64,000 nucleotides of DNA from Rossellomorea aquimaris. GTDB taxonomy: Bacteria > Bacillota > Bacilli > Bacillales > Bacillaceae_B. The first letter of the stretch is position 1. The number at the start of each line of letters is the position of its first letter. This document shows, one piece after another, positions 51,932 to 60,901 of this stretch. The notes below the pieces were generated by a model. The model ran no database searches, had not been told where the DNA came from, and saw only the letters and a list, made by a program, of their open reading frames with translations. The position numbers and the translations under genes are program-made. The stretch is from assembly GCF_001877785.1 (NCBI RefSeq), contig NZ_MINN01000128.1, forward strand, positions 62,001-126,000. The letters run 5' to 3'.

Positions 51932-52363
51932 ATGAAATGGACAAAAATCTTACTGGGTGCGGCTTTATCGATTTCTTTTTTTCTGCCATGGTTTGATGCA
52001 GTTGCTGATACGGTGACGGGTGCGAGGTTTCCTACACTGATAGGCGAACTGGGGGCCATCGGTGGAAGCTTAGCAGATTTCGGTCTGTTAAAAGGACTCT
52101 ATTTCCTTCCCGTGTTCGGCGTGATAACAGTTGTGTTGGCATTCAAGAATAATGGGTTTTACAGCCGGATTGCGGCTTTCGTATCTGGTTCCGTGAGCTT
52201 GCTGTATATGATTGTATTGCTCGCTTACAGCACCGGGGAAATGGTGGATTCGATGATGTACGGAGTCCTGTACACATTCATTGCAGGAATGGGGCTGCTC
52301 CTTGCCAGCGCTATGGAGGGCTCAGCCGAAGCAGGAGAGAAACAGATTCAGCAAAGCGTTTAG
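51932..52363 (+). CDS. Small hypothetical membrane protein
   Basis: 143 aa. ATG 51932 is placed 9 nt after AGGAGG; a GTG one codon earlier is possible. Four hydrophobic segments (about 5-25, 55-75, 85-105, 110-130) make a small four-helix membrane protein. Not recognised. It ends in a terminator (AGACTC...GAGGGTCT then TTTTTT, 52365-52388). Confidence 0.55.
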   Translation: MKWTKILLGAALSISFFLPWFDAVADTVTGARFPTLIGELGAIGGSLADFGLLKGLYFLPVFGVITVVLAFKNNGFYSRIAAFVSGSVSLLYMIVLLAYSTGEMVDSMMYGVLYTFIAGMGLLLASAMEGSAEAGEKQIQQSV

Positions 52364-52364
52364 G

Positions 52365-52390
52365 AGACTCTTTTAGAGGGTCTTTTTTTT
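52365..52390 (+). terminator. Intrinsic terminator
   Basis: AGACTCT pairs with AGAGGGTCT around a short loop, followed by a T-run. Confidence 0.75.
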
Positions 52391-52465
52391 ATTAGGTACG
52401 ATTATAAAAGGATATCAATCAACGATGGAGAAATCCTTAGGTATATAGAATCAGGGGGGATACAG

Positions 52466-53959
52466 TTGAAGGGGTTCGATTACAGGCGACATGACGGATT
52501 AGGTCTTGCGGAGTTAGTGAAGAAAAAAGAAATCCTGCCACTAGAATTGGTGGAGGAGGCGATTACATACATCGAAGCCTTGAATCCAGATTTGAATGCA
52601 GTCATTCATAAGATGTATGAAAGGGCAAGAGAAGCAGCGAAGGCGGAGCCCCAAGGTGCATTCGCAGGTGTACCAATTTTGTTAAAGGATATCACTCAGG
52701 AATTGAAAGGCGAGCCATTGACTGCTGGCTCAAAAGCCTATCAAAACTACCGTGCAAAAACGGATTCGGAATATGTTAGGAAGATGAGAAAAGCAGGTGC
52801 TGTTTTTCTTGGACAGACCAATGTGCCTGAGTTCGCCCTGGTCGCTGTCACAGAACCCGTTCAATACGGTCCGACCAGAAATCCCTGGAACCATTCTTAT
52901 ACGCCTGGCGGCTCGAGCGGAGGCTCTGCTGCTGCGGTAGCTTCAGGCATGGTCCCGATTGCAGGGGCTAATGATGGAGGGGGATCCATCCGAATTCCCG
53001 CTGCTTATTGCGGTCTCTTTGGATTGAAGCCGACAAGGGGACGAACGCCGGTGGGGCCAAACTATGGACGGTACTGGCAGGGGGCATCGGTTGAACATGT
53101 TTTAACGAGGTCGGTGCGGGACAGCGCAGCCATGCTTGATGAATTAAAGACTTATGAAAAAGCGGCTGCTTATCATGCCCTTCCTTTTAAAGGAAGTTAT
53201 CTGCAAGCAGCTGGGACCCCGTTGGGAAAACCTATGAAAATTGCATTCTCAACTGCATCACCGATCGGTACGGAGGTACATTCGGAGTGTAGGGAAGCCG
53301 TCTTGAAAACGGCAGCGTTATTAGAAAGCATGGGCCATGAAGTAGAGGAATCAGATGCGCCGGTGGATGGAAGGAAAATCGCCAAAAGTTACTTGACCAT
53401 GTATTTTGGAGAGACCGCGGCTGCTATCGCTTCACTTGAAGAAGTTCTGGGACGTAAAGCGGCATTTGCTGATGTGGAGCCGGCAACCTGGCTGTTGGGA
53501 ATGCTGGGAAAAGCGACCACTGCTGAAGAATTTGTCCTCAGTATCCGGGAATGGGACAAAGCAGCATATCATATGGAAACTTTCCATGAAGCCTATGATT
53601 TCTACCTGACTCCAACGACTGCCTATCCACCTGCTGAGATAGGGGAATTGGAGCCGGCTGCTTCAGAAAAAGCACTAATCAAAACGATTGGTAAATTGGG
53701 TCTTGGCGGGCTGTTAAAAAAAGCAGGGATCGTTGACAGGATTGCTGAAAAGAATTTGATGCGGACACCGTTCACCCAACTCGCAAACCTGACAGGACAG
53801 CCTGCTATGTCAATCCCGATGCATATGACGGCAGAGGGGCTTCCGGTCGGAGTCCAGGTGACTGCGGCAAAAGGACGCGAAGAGCTGCTTCTTCAATTGG
53901 CTGGAGAACTTGAGCAGGCAGATGATTGGAAAGCTGCGCGTCCGGGTTTTGACGATTAA
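52466..53959 (+). CDS. Amidase signature family protein
   Basis: 497 aa, TTG start after AGGGGGG. The Ser-cisSer-Lys triad is visible: Lys74 in 'PILLKDITQ', cis-Ser150 or 151 in '[16 protein letters not shown]' and nucleophile Ser174 in '[24 protein letters not shown]'. '[19 protein letters not shown]' resembles the 6-aminohexanoate-cyclic-dimer hydrolase (NylA) branch, and the triad positions nearly equal those of NylA. The natural substrate is some amide; the specific one is unknown. It has no GatA partner genes nearby. Confidence 0.83.
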   Translation: MKGFDYRRHDGLGLAELVKKKEILPLELVEEAITYIEALNPDLNAVIHKMYERAREAAKAEPQGAFAGVPILLKDITQELKGEPLTAGSKAYQNYRAKTDSEYVRKMRKAGAVFLGQTNVPEFALVAVTEPVQYGPTRNPWNHSYTPGGSSGGSAAAVASGMVPIAGANDGGGSIRIPAAYCGLFGLKPTRGRTPVGPNYGRYWQGASVEHVLTRSVRDSAAMLDELKTYEKAAAYHALPFKGSYLQAAGTPLGKPMKIAFSTASPIGTEVHSECREAVLKTAALLESMGHEVEESDAPVDGRKIAKSYLTMYFGETAAAIASLEEVLGRKAAFADVEPATWLLGMLGKATTAEEFVLSIREWDKAAYHMETFHEAYDFYLTPTTAYPPAEIGELEPAASEKALIKTIGKLGLGGLLKKAGIVDRIAEKNLMRTPFTQLANLTGQPAMSIPMHMTAEGLPVGVQVTAAKGREELLLQLAGELEQADDWKAARPGFDD

Positions 53960-54040
53960 GATGAAATTAGTCTTCATGCCTACCTTATTTCTGATAAACT
54001 GGTAATGTGCATTTTATGGTAAATAAAGTAGTCGGGAGAG

Positions 54041-55225
54041 ATGATGGTGGCATTATTATTTGAATTTGTGAAAGATTTTTCTATTAAACTCGCGGATCTT
54101 GCCGTACGCATTGAAGGCAAAATGTTTGAAGAGCCTCAAGCTGCGTTGATGCAGGCCCGTTTATATAATGAGGAAATAGTGAAATTAATCAGTGAAGAAG
54201 AAGAGATGGAAACCGTTTATGCGCTTAAGCATGGAGAACGCATACATAAATTGTTTCGTGCGAATGCGATTGACGAAGAGATGTACATGAAGTTTGAGTG
54301 GATACGTAAAAAAGGGAATAAAGCGGTGCATGAAGTGACAGACGCCAACATGACAGACATGCTCCAGGCCCACCGTTTACTATTTGATATAAGTGTGTGG
54401 TACATGCAGGTATATGTGTCTCATACCTTTGAGGCGCCTGTCTACAAAGTTCCTGTTCCTCTCCGTTCAACTGCAGCAAGTGTGGAGGATATAGAACGGT
54501 TCATTCAACCTTATGTAGATCAGAAATTGGACAGTATGTGGGCAGAAATCCACCGCCAGCTTGACGATCTGAAAAGTGGTAAAGAAGCCTCTCCTTCACC
54601 ATCAACAGCAGTCATTCAATTGCGATACAAAAACAATACACTTACTATTCCAGATGAGACAGCCGGGAAGCCACTAAAGGAGCTGCCGCTTCCCGGGTGT
54701 AAGTATTTGTTGTCTGAATTAGCACGCGTTGGAATGAACTCTCTTAAACAACTGCCTGGTTCCCTTGACCAATTGCATATGGAACTGAGGGGGATAGGTA
54801 CACATTCTATGGACAAGTTTTGGGAGCAGCTTTTATTAATGAAAGGGACGGAGATTGTTTCAGACATGAAGACGGCCGCCAATACAGTGCAATTAAACGA
54901 TGAGATCTATAATGTATTTACAAGTGCGGGATTTGTTTTGAGTAATAAGACTAAAAAAGCCGCAGAATTTGAACATAAAGAGAATGAAGAAATTGTGTAT
55001 CTGCTTCCGAATAAACAGACGACAGTCGTTATTCATCCGGATACTGCGGCTGCACATTTTGAAATCCCCGAAAAACCAAACTACAGTACCGCATTAAGAC
55101 GTTTCCCGAAAGAATCGGAAGATAGGAAAACGCCGATCAGCTACGGTTTTTCATATAAATTTGATCATTCCTCTGATTTACGCGATTTCCTGATGAAGGT
55201 GGGAAGCCTGACAAAAATCAACTGA
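54041..55225 (+). CDS. DUF4145-HhH protein
   Basis: 394 aa. The N-terminal 115 residues fit DUF4145, including 'ALMQARLYNEEIVKLI' and 'FEWIRKKGNKAVHEVTDA'; this helical domain often begins type I restriction subunits and helicases. The middle (about 218-272) is a helix-hairpin-helix-like stretch 'LLSELARVGMNSLKQLPGSLDQLHMELRGIGTHSMDKFWEQL', resembling the RNA polymerase alpha C-terminal domain fold. A further 110 residues follow with no family I know. No nuclease or helicase domain is present. Three start codons (two ATG, one GTG) lie in a row; the first is used. Confidence 0.6.
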   Translation: MMVALLFEFVKDFSIKLADLAVRIEGKMFEEPQAALMQARLYNEEIVKLISEEEEMETVYALKHGERIHKLFRANAIDEEMYMKFEWIRKKGNKAVHEVTDANMTDMLQAHRLLFDISVWYMQVYVSHTFEAPVYKVPVPLRSTAASVEDIERFIQPYVDQKLDSMWAEIHRQLDDLKSGKEASPSPSTAVIQLRYKNNTLTIPDETAGKPLKELPLPGCKYLLSELARVGMNSLKQLPGSLDQLHMELRGIGTHSMDKFWEQLLLMKGTEIVSDMKTAANTVQLNDEIYNVFTSAGFVLSNKTKKAAEFEHKENEEIVYLLPNKQTTVVIHPDTAAAHFEIPEKPNYSTALRRFPKESEDRKTPISYGFSYKFDHSSDLRDFLMKVGSLTKIN

Positions 55226-55240
55226 ATTTCCGAGTTATCC

Positions 55241-55293
55241 GCCTGATCCCGGGCATGCTAAAGCATGAATACAACGGGGGTCAGGCGTTTTTT
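55241..55293 (+). terminator. Terminator before des
   Basis: GCCTGATCCCG (55241-55251) pairs with CGGGGGTCAGGC (55275-55286), followed by GTTTTTT. Confidence 0.85.
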
Positions 55294-55313
55294 GTGTGTC
55301 AATTCAATCAAAA

Positions 55314-55343
55314 TATGACACTTGTCATACCGAGGCTATGACA
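55314..55343 (+). promoter_or_regulatory. DesR-like operator upstream of the desaturase gene
   Basis: TATGACACTTGTCATA (55314-55329) is a 16-bp palindrome with a 2-nt centre, followed 7 nt later by another TATGACA half (55337-55343). Two adjacent sites of this kind fit cooperative binding by the cold-activated response regulator DesR of Bacillus. No desK/desR genes are in the window. Confidence 0.6.
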
Positions 55344-55416
55344 CCTACTACTAAAAATATGTTCCTGCTTCCTATATAGTTGTTCTTACAACCCAATGAA
55401 AAGGGGATCTGAACAA

Positions 55417-56442
55417 ATGACAAATCTTAAAACATTGAAAAAACAAGTAGCACCTTTTGAAAAAGGGACAACAAAAGAAAGTATCTGGCAGCTGATCAAC
55501 ACGGTGATACCGTTTATTATTTTATGGGTCCTTGCCTATCAAAGTCTTTCCGTATCGTATTGGCTTGCTTTAGTGCCAATGGTGATTGCTGCGGGATTCC
55601 TGACAAGGATTTTCATCATTTTCCATGACTGTACGCATTATAACTTCTTCAAGAGCCGCCGTACGAACCGGATCGTGGGTACCGTTATGGGCGTCCTCAC
55701 CCTGTTTCCATTCGATCAATGGGGACATGATCATACCGTCCACCACGCAACAAGCGGCAACCTGGATAAGCGCGGCACCGGCGACATCTGGACACTCACA
55801 GTCGATGAATACAAGGCATCGCCGCTTAAATTGCGCCTGGCTTATCGATTCTACCGCAGTCCGATCGTCATGTTTGTCTTGGGACCGATCTGGGTCTTCC
55901 TGATTAAAAATCGATTCAACCGCAAGAATGCCAGGAAAAAAGAACGCAAGAACACATATCTTGTCAACGTACTGATTGCAGCAGCCGCAGCCCTTTTATG
56001 TGTGACAGTCGGCTGGCAGCAGTTCCTGATCGTACAGGGTTCGATCTTTATGATCTCGGGAGCAGCCGGCATTTGGCTGTTCTACGTTCAGCATACGTTT
56101 GAAGACTCTTATTTTGAAGAAGACAAAGAGTGGGAATATGTGCTGGCAGCAGTGGAAGGAAGCTCTTACTACAAGCTTCCGAAGGTCCTTCAGTTCCTTA
56201 CCGGTAATATCGGTTACCACCATATTCACCATTTAAGCCCGAGGGTGCCGAACTACAGACTGGAAGAAACGCATAACAGCATTCCTGAACTTCAGCATGT
56301 GCCAACGATCACTTTGGCAACGAGCCTGACATCCCTTAAATTCCGTTTATGGGATGAAGACAGAAAGAATTTCGTCAGTTTCAGGGATGTCAAATCACTT
56401 CCAAAAACGAATATTTCCACACAGGCAAAACCTGAACTGTAA
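55417..56442 (+). CDS. des: Acyl-lipid fatty-acid desaturase
   Basis: 341 aa membrane di-iron desaturase. ATG 55417 follows AAGGGGATC; an in-frame ATG 21 nt upstream overlaps that site. All three His boxes are present: HDCTH (70-74), HDHTVHH (104-110) and 'GYHHIHHLSP' (about 265-274). Four to five membrane helices surround them. Like Bacillus Des it should introduce double bases into membrane lipid acyl chains on cooling, restoring fluidity. The upstream operator and single-gene layout support cold control. Confidence 0.9.
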   Translation: MTNLKTLKKQVAPFEKGTTKESIWQLINTVIPFIILWVLAYQSLSVSYWLALVPMVIAAGFLTRIFIIFHDCTHYNFFKSRRTNRIVGTVMGVLTLFPFDQWGHDHTVHHATSGNLDKRGTGDIWTLTVDEYKASPLKLRLAYRFYRSPIVMFVLGPIWVFLIKNRFNRKNARKKERKNTYLVNVLIAAAAALLCVTVGWQQFLIVQGSIFMISGAAGIWLFYVQHTFEDSYFEEDKEWEYVLAAVEGSSYYKLPKVLQFLTGNIGYHHIHHLSPRVPNYRLEETHNSIPELQHVPTITLATSLTSLKFRLWDEDRKNFVSFRDVKSLPKTNISTQAKPEL

Positions 56443-56450
56443 ACAAATAA

Positions 56451-56490
56451 AAGGTCTGTCCTTCAGCAAGTTGAAGGACAGACCTTTTTG
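56451..56490 (+). terminator. Terminator of des
   Basis: AAGGTCTGTCCTTC (56451-56464) pairs with GAAGGACAGACCTT (56473-56486), followed by TTT. Confidence 0.9.
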
Positions 56491-56497
56491 TTATGAA

Positions 56498-56670
56498 AGG
56501 CTGATTTCTAAAAGATTGTTGCTTTTCGTAAACTGGCTAGTAGCCTGAATGCTGCTTGCGGACTTGCTCTTTTCGAACTCCACTTAAATAACAAAAGAAC
56601 GGACACTAGAAAATACCCAAGTTCCGGTATTTTCTAATGTTCAGAGCAACAAAATATGCGAAAAGTGCCT
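56498..56670. mobile_element. MITE-like non-coding element
   Basis: The 173-nt segment between the des terminator and the pit stop begins AGGCTGATTTCTAAAAGATT (56498) and, read from the other strand, begins AGGCACTTTTCGCATATTTT (56670). Both arms continue to a shared TTGTTGCT, forming imperfect terminal inverted repeats of about 28 nt. Inside, TAGAAAATACC (56607-56617) and GGTATTTTCTA (56626-56636) form a perfect stem. No coding potential is seen. Similar sequences occur in Bacillus intergenic regions, as I remember them. Confidence 0.6.
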
Positions 56671-56672
56671 TA

Positions 56673-57671
56673 TTAAAAGAACAAATTCAAAAGATAGTAA
56701 ATGATCGCTGCAAGGGATGCAGAAATCGGCAGGGTGATCACCCATGTAATCAGCATTCTTTGTGCCGTACCCCATTTAACCCCTCTCAATCGGTGGGCTG
56801 AACCCACGCCGAGGATGGAGGAGGAAATGACATGTGTCGTACTGACCGGCAGATGGATCGCGGTCGCACCGAAGATCACGGCAGCGCCAGTCAGATCGGC
56901 AGCCACTCCGTTGACCGGACGGATCTTCATGATTTTCCCTCCGACGGTCTTGATGATCTTCCACCCGCCGATGGATGTTCCGAGCCCCATCGCAAGGGCA
57001 CAGGAGAACTGAACCCATGTCTGGATGTCATCGGATGTTTGATAATTGTTCACAATCAGGGCCATCGTGATGATCCCCATCGCCTTTTGCGCATCATTTG
57101 TCCCGTGTGTAAACGACTGGAGGGCCGCCGTCGCAATCTGGATGAAACGGAAGTTCCGGTTTGTTTTTGCCAGATTCCTGTTCTTGAACACCACTTTAAA
57201 GATGCTGTAAACGATAAAACCGACCACAAACGCAAGGATCGGAGAAAGAAGCAGTGCTTCAATGATCTTAATAAACCCGGTGTAGTTCAACGCATTGAAC
57301 CCTGCTGCTGCTATGGCCGCCCCTGCAATCGCCCCGATCAGGGCATGGGAGGAGCTGCTCGGGATTCCGTAGTACCAGGTAATCAAGTTCCATGCGATCG
57401 CTGCAAGAAGGGCAGCGAGAATTACGGTTGTCCCGTTTTGAAGCGTGAACGGATCGACAATATCCTTCGTGATCGTCTTTGCCACTCCTGTGAATGTCAT
57501 CGCGCCGACGAAGTTCATCCCGGCAGCAAGGATGATCGCATGTCTCGGCTTAAGCGCCTTGGTCGAGACGGAAGTCGCAATGGCGTTGGCCGTGTCATGG
57601 AATCCGTTGATGAAATCAAATGCCAGGGCAGCGACCACGATGAGAATCGTTAAAATTAAAACTGTATCCAT
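56673..57671 (-). CDS. pit: Inorganic phosphate transporter (PiT family)
   Basis: 332 aa, the length of Bacillus Pit. About ten hydrophobic segments with the duplicated PiT signatures 'FDFINGFHDTANAIATSVSTKAL' (N-terminal) and 'TGAAVIFGATAIHLPVSTTHVISSSILGVGSA' (C-terminal), plus 'FTHGTNDAQKAMGII'. It imports phosphate with protons or as metal phosphate. It follows the DUF47 gene by 15 nt, the conserved ykaA-pit operon. Confidence 0.92.
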   Translation of the reverse strand: MDTVLILTILIVVAALAFDFINGFHDTANAIATSVSTKALKPRHAIILAAGMNFVGAMTFTGVAKTITKDIVDPFTLQNGTTVILAALLAAIAWNLITWYYGIPSSSSHALIGAIAGAAIAAAGFNALNYTGFIKIIEALLLSPILAFVVGFIVYSIFKVVFKNRNLAKTNRNFRFIQIATAALQSFTHGTNDAQKAMGIITMALIVNNYQTSDDIQTWVQFSCALAMGLGTSIGGWKIIKTVGGKIMKIRPVNGVAADLTGAAVIFGATAIHLPVSTTHVISSSILGVGSAHRLRGVKWGTAQRMLITWVITLPISASLAAIIYYLLNLFF

Positions 57672-57686
57672 ACGTGATTACGCTCC

Positions 57687-58304
57687 TTACGCATTCTTCA
57701 TGATGATGGCTTCGAATGTATTGGCTACATGCTGGCAGTAGTCTGCAACCTGTTCGAGCTCTTCATATATCTCTTTATATTGGATGATGCGGATCGGGTC
57801 TTTTTCAGTGTTGAACAGATGCTTGATGGATTGTCGGAGGATCCCGTCACACTTTGATTCCAAATCTTTGATCTTGATGGAATGTTCTCGTAGCTGTGTC
57901 CACTTTTTCGTTGACAGCAGTTCGACAGCCGCTTCGATTTCATCACTGCATTGACGGATGGCTGCCACGAACTTCAGCATATATTCGTCTGCCTGAGTGA
58001 TACTGTACATTTCGAACATGGCAGAAGTATGCTCAAGGCCGTCCAATACATCGTCCATACTCATCGCAAGCGCAAGGATGTCCTCGCGTTCAATCGGTGT
58101 GATAAAGACTTTATTCAAATCCTTGATTACATCGTGGACAAAACTGTCACCCTTCGTCTCAAGTTCCTTCATATGGCCGGAAAAGGTTTTTAAATCACTG
58201 ATATTGGTGATTTTATAGTCTGCGAAATAATGGGCGCCTTCCTTTAAATTACCCGCAATGCTGCTCAAAAGAAGGGCAAACTTGTCTTTTTTCTTGAAAA
58301 CCAT
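57687..58304 (-). CDS. ykaA: DUF47 family Pit accessory protein (YkaA-like)
   Basis: 205 aa PhoU-like helical protein. Start at 58304 is chosen because TGGAGG lies upstream and the product then equals the family length (MVFKKKDKFALLLSSIAGNL). Blocks 'HDVIKDLNKVFITPIEREDILALAMSMDDVLDGLEHTS' and 'KDPIRIIQYKEIYEELEQVADYCQHVANTFEAIIM' are typical. DUF47 proteins are encoded with PiT transporters and are thought to modulate them. Confidence 0.9.
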   Translation of the reverse strand: MVFKKKDKFALLLSSIAGNLKEGAHYFADYKITNISDLKTFSGHMKELETKGDSFVHDVIKDLNKVFITPIEREDILALAMSMDDVLDGLEHTSAMFEMYSITQADEYMLKFVAAIRQCSDEIEAAVELLSTKKWTQLREHSIKIKDLESKCDGILRQSIKHLFNTEKDPIRIIQYKEIYEELEQVADYCQHVANTFEAIIMKNA

Positions 58305-58571
58305 TTCGTTTAAAACCTCCACATACATCTTAATTTAAATTACTAAACTATATCATCATAGCGTAAAATGTCGAAAAGAGGTAGTTGTATCACGAAAATA
58401 ATAGTCTAAAAATTTTCCAAGTATTCCTTCGCGATTTGAATTCCTTTCTATTATAGTGAGAAATATATAATGATAATCAACTGAAAGGAGAGGCCTGCAA
58501 AACCCGGCATGAACTGTCGGATGGTCCGTTCAAAACCCTGTTATTCTATGGATGTAAAGGAGGTTATTCGA

Positions 58572-59444
58572 TTGGATTCATTACAGAAAATGAATGAGGC
58601 TTTGAGTTATGTCGAAGAGAATTTGGCCGGGGATATTAATATGAAAGAAGTCGCAAGGCGTGCGGTCTGTTCTGTATATCATTTCCAGCGGATGTTTTCT
58701 TATCTGTCAGGCGTCAGTCTGTCTGAATACATCCGGTGCAGACGATTGACCCTGGCTGCCCAGGAGCTGAGAGATCAGCACGTGAAGGTGATCGATGCAG
58801 CCGTAAAATTCGGGTACCGTTCGGCGGACTCATTCACGCGTGCATTCAAGGAGTTTCACGGCTGCACACCGACGGCTGCAAGGGAAGACCGGAGTGCACT
58901 CAAAGCCTTTCCAAAGATGACCTTCCAATTAACCATACATGGAGGGAAAGAAATGAATTATCGTATCGTGGAAAAAGAAGCCTTTCGCATCGTGGGCATT
59001 AAGAAGCGCGTCCCCATTCAATTCAGCGGGGTCAATCCGGAGATTGCGTCCATGTGGAACAGCTTGAATGAGGAAAGGATCAAAGAGATGAAGAGCCTCT
59101 CTTCGATTGAGCCATCGGGTATCATCAGCGCATCTGCCAACTTTTCCGAAGGAAGGATGGAGGAGAAGGGTGAACTCGACCATTACATTGGGGCAGCCAC
59201 AGTAAAAGAGTGCCCGGACCATTTTGAAAAGCTGGAGGTGCCTGCCCTGACGTGGGCTGTATTTGAAGCCGTCGGCCCATTCCCGGATACACTTCAAAAC
59301 GTGTGGGGACGCATCTATTCAGAATGGTTCCCATCTTCGAACTATGAACAGGCCGAGGGCCCGGAAATCCTCTGGAACGAGAGTAAGGACACCGGTTCTC
59401 CGGTGTTCAAGAGTGAAATCTGGATACCGGTAAGGAAAAAATAA
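58572..59444 (+). CDS. AraC family regulator with GyrI-like effector domain
   Basis: 290 aa. TTG 58572 after AAAGGAGG is chosen. Two AraC helix-turn-helix motifs (about 8-105): '[45 protein letters not shown]' and '[28 protein letters not shown]'. A GyrI/Rob-type effector-binding domain fills the rest ('[23 protein letters not shown]'; ending 'SEIWIPV'). It resembles Rob/SoxS-like multidrug sensors. Its target genes are not adjacent. Confidence 0.85.
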   Translation: MDSLQKMNEALSYVEENLAGDINMKEVARRAVCSVYHFQRMFSYLSGVSLSEYIRCRRLTLAAQELRDQHVKVIDAAVKFGYRSADSFTRAFKEFHGCTPTAAREDRSALKAFPKMTFQLTIHGGKEMNYRIVEKEAFRIVGIKKRVPIQFSGVNPEIASMWNSLNEERIKEMKSLSSIEPSGIISASANFSEGRMEEKGELDHYIGAATVKECPDHFEKLEVPALTWAVFEAVGPFPDTLQNVWGRIYSEWFPSSNYEQAEGPEILWNESKDTGSPVFKSEIWIPVRKK

Positions 59445-59446
59445 TG

Positions 59447-59490
59447 AAAAAAGGCAAGCTCCATAACTGCACGGGGCTTGCTTTTTACCT
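59447..59490. terminator. Bidirectional terminator
   Basis: AAAAAGGCAAGCTCC pairs with GGGGCTTGCTTTTT between convergent genes. Confidence 0.8.
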
Positions 59491-59493
59491 GTT

Positions 59494-59982
59494 TTACACA
59501 TTTAACGGCTTCATTCCATAATGATTCAGTATTTCATTTACAGATTGAAGGTCATAGATCTCTTTCTCCAGACAGAACTGGATGATCAAATCGAATTTGT
59601 CACTATATGAAAGTGAGTATCCGGCTGCACTCAACAGATCTTCCGTATTATCACTGTCCAGTTCAAGTGCGAGCGCGAGGGAAATGAGGGTGGCTTTTTT
59701 CGGTTGATATGCCGGGTTTGAGCGGATTTTGGAGAAATGCCTGCGGTCAAGGCCCGCTTTCTTATAGATCACAGAGTCCCCTACCCCTTTTTCATCGATG
59801 TACTGAAAAAGAACCTGGTTGAACGGGGGTTTCCGGTTGGTTTCGATGAAATCATCCAATTCGCTGGCTGCAATGTCCTCCCTGCAGATATCCAGGGGAG
59901 CTTCAAGACAGTAGAGGGTGCTGTCTCGAAGGTGAAGGTCCAAGTATTCTTCAAGTTCAATCAACCATTCTTTTTGAAGCAA
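59494..59982 (-). CDS. XRE-like DNA-binding protein
   Basis: 162 aa from a TTG at 59982, chosen because AAGGGGG lies 8 nt upstream on the minus strand. The frame stays open 36 more codons without a ribosome site. The C-terminal 100 residues carry a Cro/XRE-type fold: 'FNQVLFQYIDEKGVGDSVIYKKAGLDRRHFSKIRSNPAYQPKKATLISLALALELDSDNTEDLLSAAGYSLS'. Such proteins commonly lie beside vWA-domain genes in Firmicutes, as here. The function of the pair is unknown. Confidence 0.65.
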   Translation of the reverse strand: MLQKEWLIELEEYLDLHLRDSTLYCLEAPLDICREDIAASELDDFIETNRKPPFNQVLFQYIDEKGVGDSVIYKKAGLDRRHFSKIRSNPAYQPKKATLISLALALELDSDNTEDLLSAAGYSLSYSDKFDLIIQFCLEKEIYDLQSVNEILNHYGMKPLNV

Positions 59983-60235
59983 AGGAAAAGCCCCCTTTTT
60001 ACAGTTATCAAAAAGTGATCGTAATCTTGAGAAATGGCCAGCTCCGGCGTATGGCCCCTCGAGATGTTTCAGACGGAGCACTGAAGTCAAAGAACGACTT
60101 CAATGCTCAGCCTTCCAACGCTTGCCGGGGCTGAACAAGGAGCTTCCGCATTTCTCATATGTCGCTTTCAAGGCGACCAAATAATGGATGTATTCCATTA
60201 TGATTATATCATGAACCAAAAGGAGGAAGATGAAC

Positions 60236-60817
60236 ATGAATAAGAAACTGACTGAAATTATTTTCTTGCTGGACAGGAGCGGATCCATGGGTGGTCTGGA
60301 AAGCGATACGATTGGCGGTTTTAATGCATTTATCGACAGGCAGTGTAAAGAAGGGGAAACCAGGCTGACGACCGTCCTGTTCGATGACGAAATGGAGGTG
60401 CTATGGGACGGGATTGATGCCCGCCATGCCAGATTGACGCAAGAGGAGTACTATGTGAGAGGCTGCACGGCACTCCTCGATGCAGTCGGAAAAACCATTT
60501 CGGCAGCAGGAAGAAGACTGTCGCAAACCAAAGAAGGAGAAAGGCCTGGTAAAGTGATCGTTGTCATCACGACCGACGGCATGGAAAATGCCAGCCGGGA
60601 GTACACGTATGAAAAAGTCAAAAAGATGATCTCCCATCAGCAGGAGAAATACAGCTGGGATTTCATTTTCATAGGTGCTAACATGGATGCATCAGAAGAA
60701 GCGCAGTCCCTCGGTATCCATAAGGAAGATTCGTTTTCGTTCGAGGCCACACATGAGGGTGTCGGAAAAATGTATGACATGGTGTGTGATGCGGTGACGG
60801 ACAGACGGATAGACTAA
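60236..60817 (+). CDS. von Willebrand factor A domain protein
   Basis: 193 aa, a single vWA domain. The second of two close ATGs is used, 9 nt from AAAGGAGG. The MIDAS metal site is intact: DRSGSM (about 14-19), the Thr in 'GCTALLDAVG' and Asp in 'VITTDGMENAS'. There is no signal or membrane helix, so it is cytoplasmic. It is divergent from the XRE-like gene. Protein-protein binding is expected; the role is unknown. Confidence 0.8.
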   Translation: MNKKLTEIIFLLDRSGSMGGLESDTIGGFNAFIDRQCKEGETRLTTVLFDDEMEVLWDGIDARHARLTQEEYYVRGCTALLDAVGKTISAAGRRLSQTKEGERPGKVIVVITTDGMENASREYTYEKVKKMISHQQEKYSWDFIFIGANMDASEEAQSLGIHKEDSFSFEATHEGVGKMYDMVCDAVTDRRID

Positions 60818-60847
60818 GGGTAAAGTAATTTTTTTTTCAAAAACCCC

Positions 60848-60878
60848 TTTACCTTTACGCGGCGTCAACGTGTAAAGT
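60848..60878 (+). promoter_or_regulatory. MerR-type promoter with 19-bp spacer
   Basis: TTTACC (60848-60853) and TAAAGT (60873-60878) are separated by 19 nt, the over-long spacer typical of MerR-family promoters. The spacer contains the dyad CTTTACGCG/CGTGTAAAG (60853-60861 and 60869-60877, one mismatch). The start of the MerR gene lies 24 nt downstream, so it is autoregulated. Confidence 0.8.
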
Positions 60879-60901
60879 GAAATTGTCAGGAGGTGAGATC
60901 A

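Noticed and set aside
56832-57653. A 273-codon frame antisense to pit
   Set aside because: It lies fully inside a clear PiT gene on the other strand and its product is a low-complexity Arg/His/Asp-rich sequence typical of antisense shadows.
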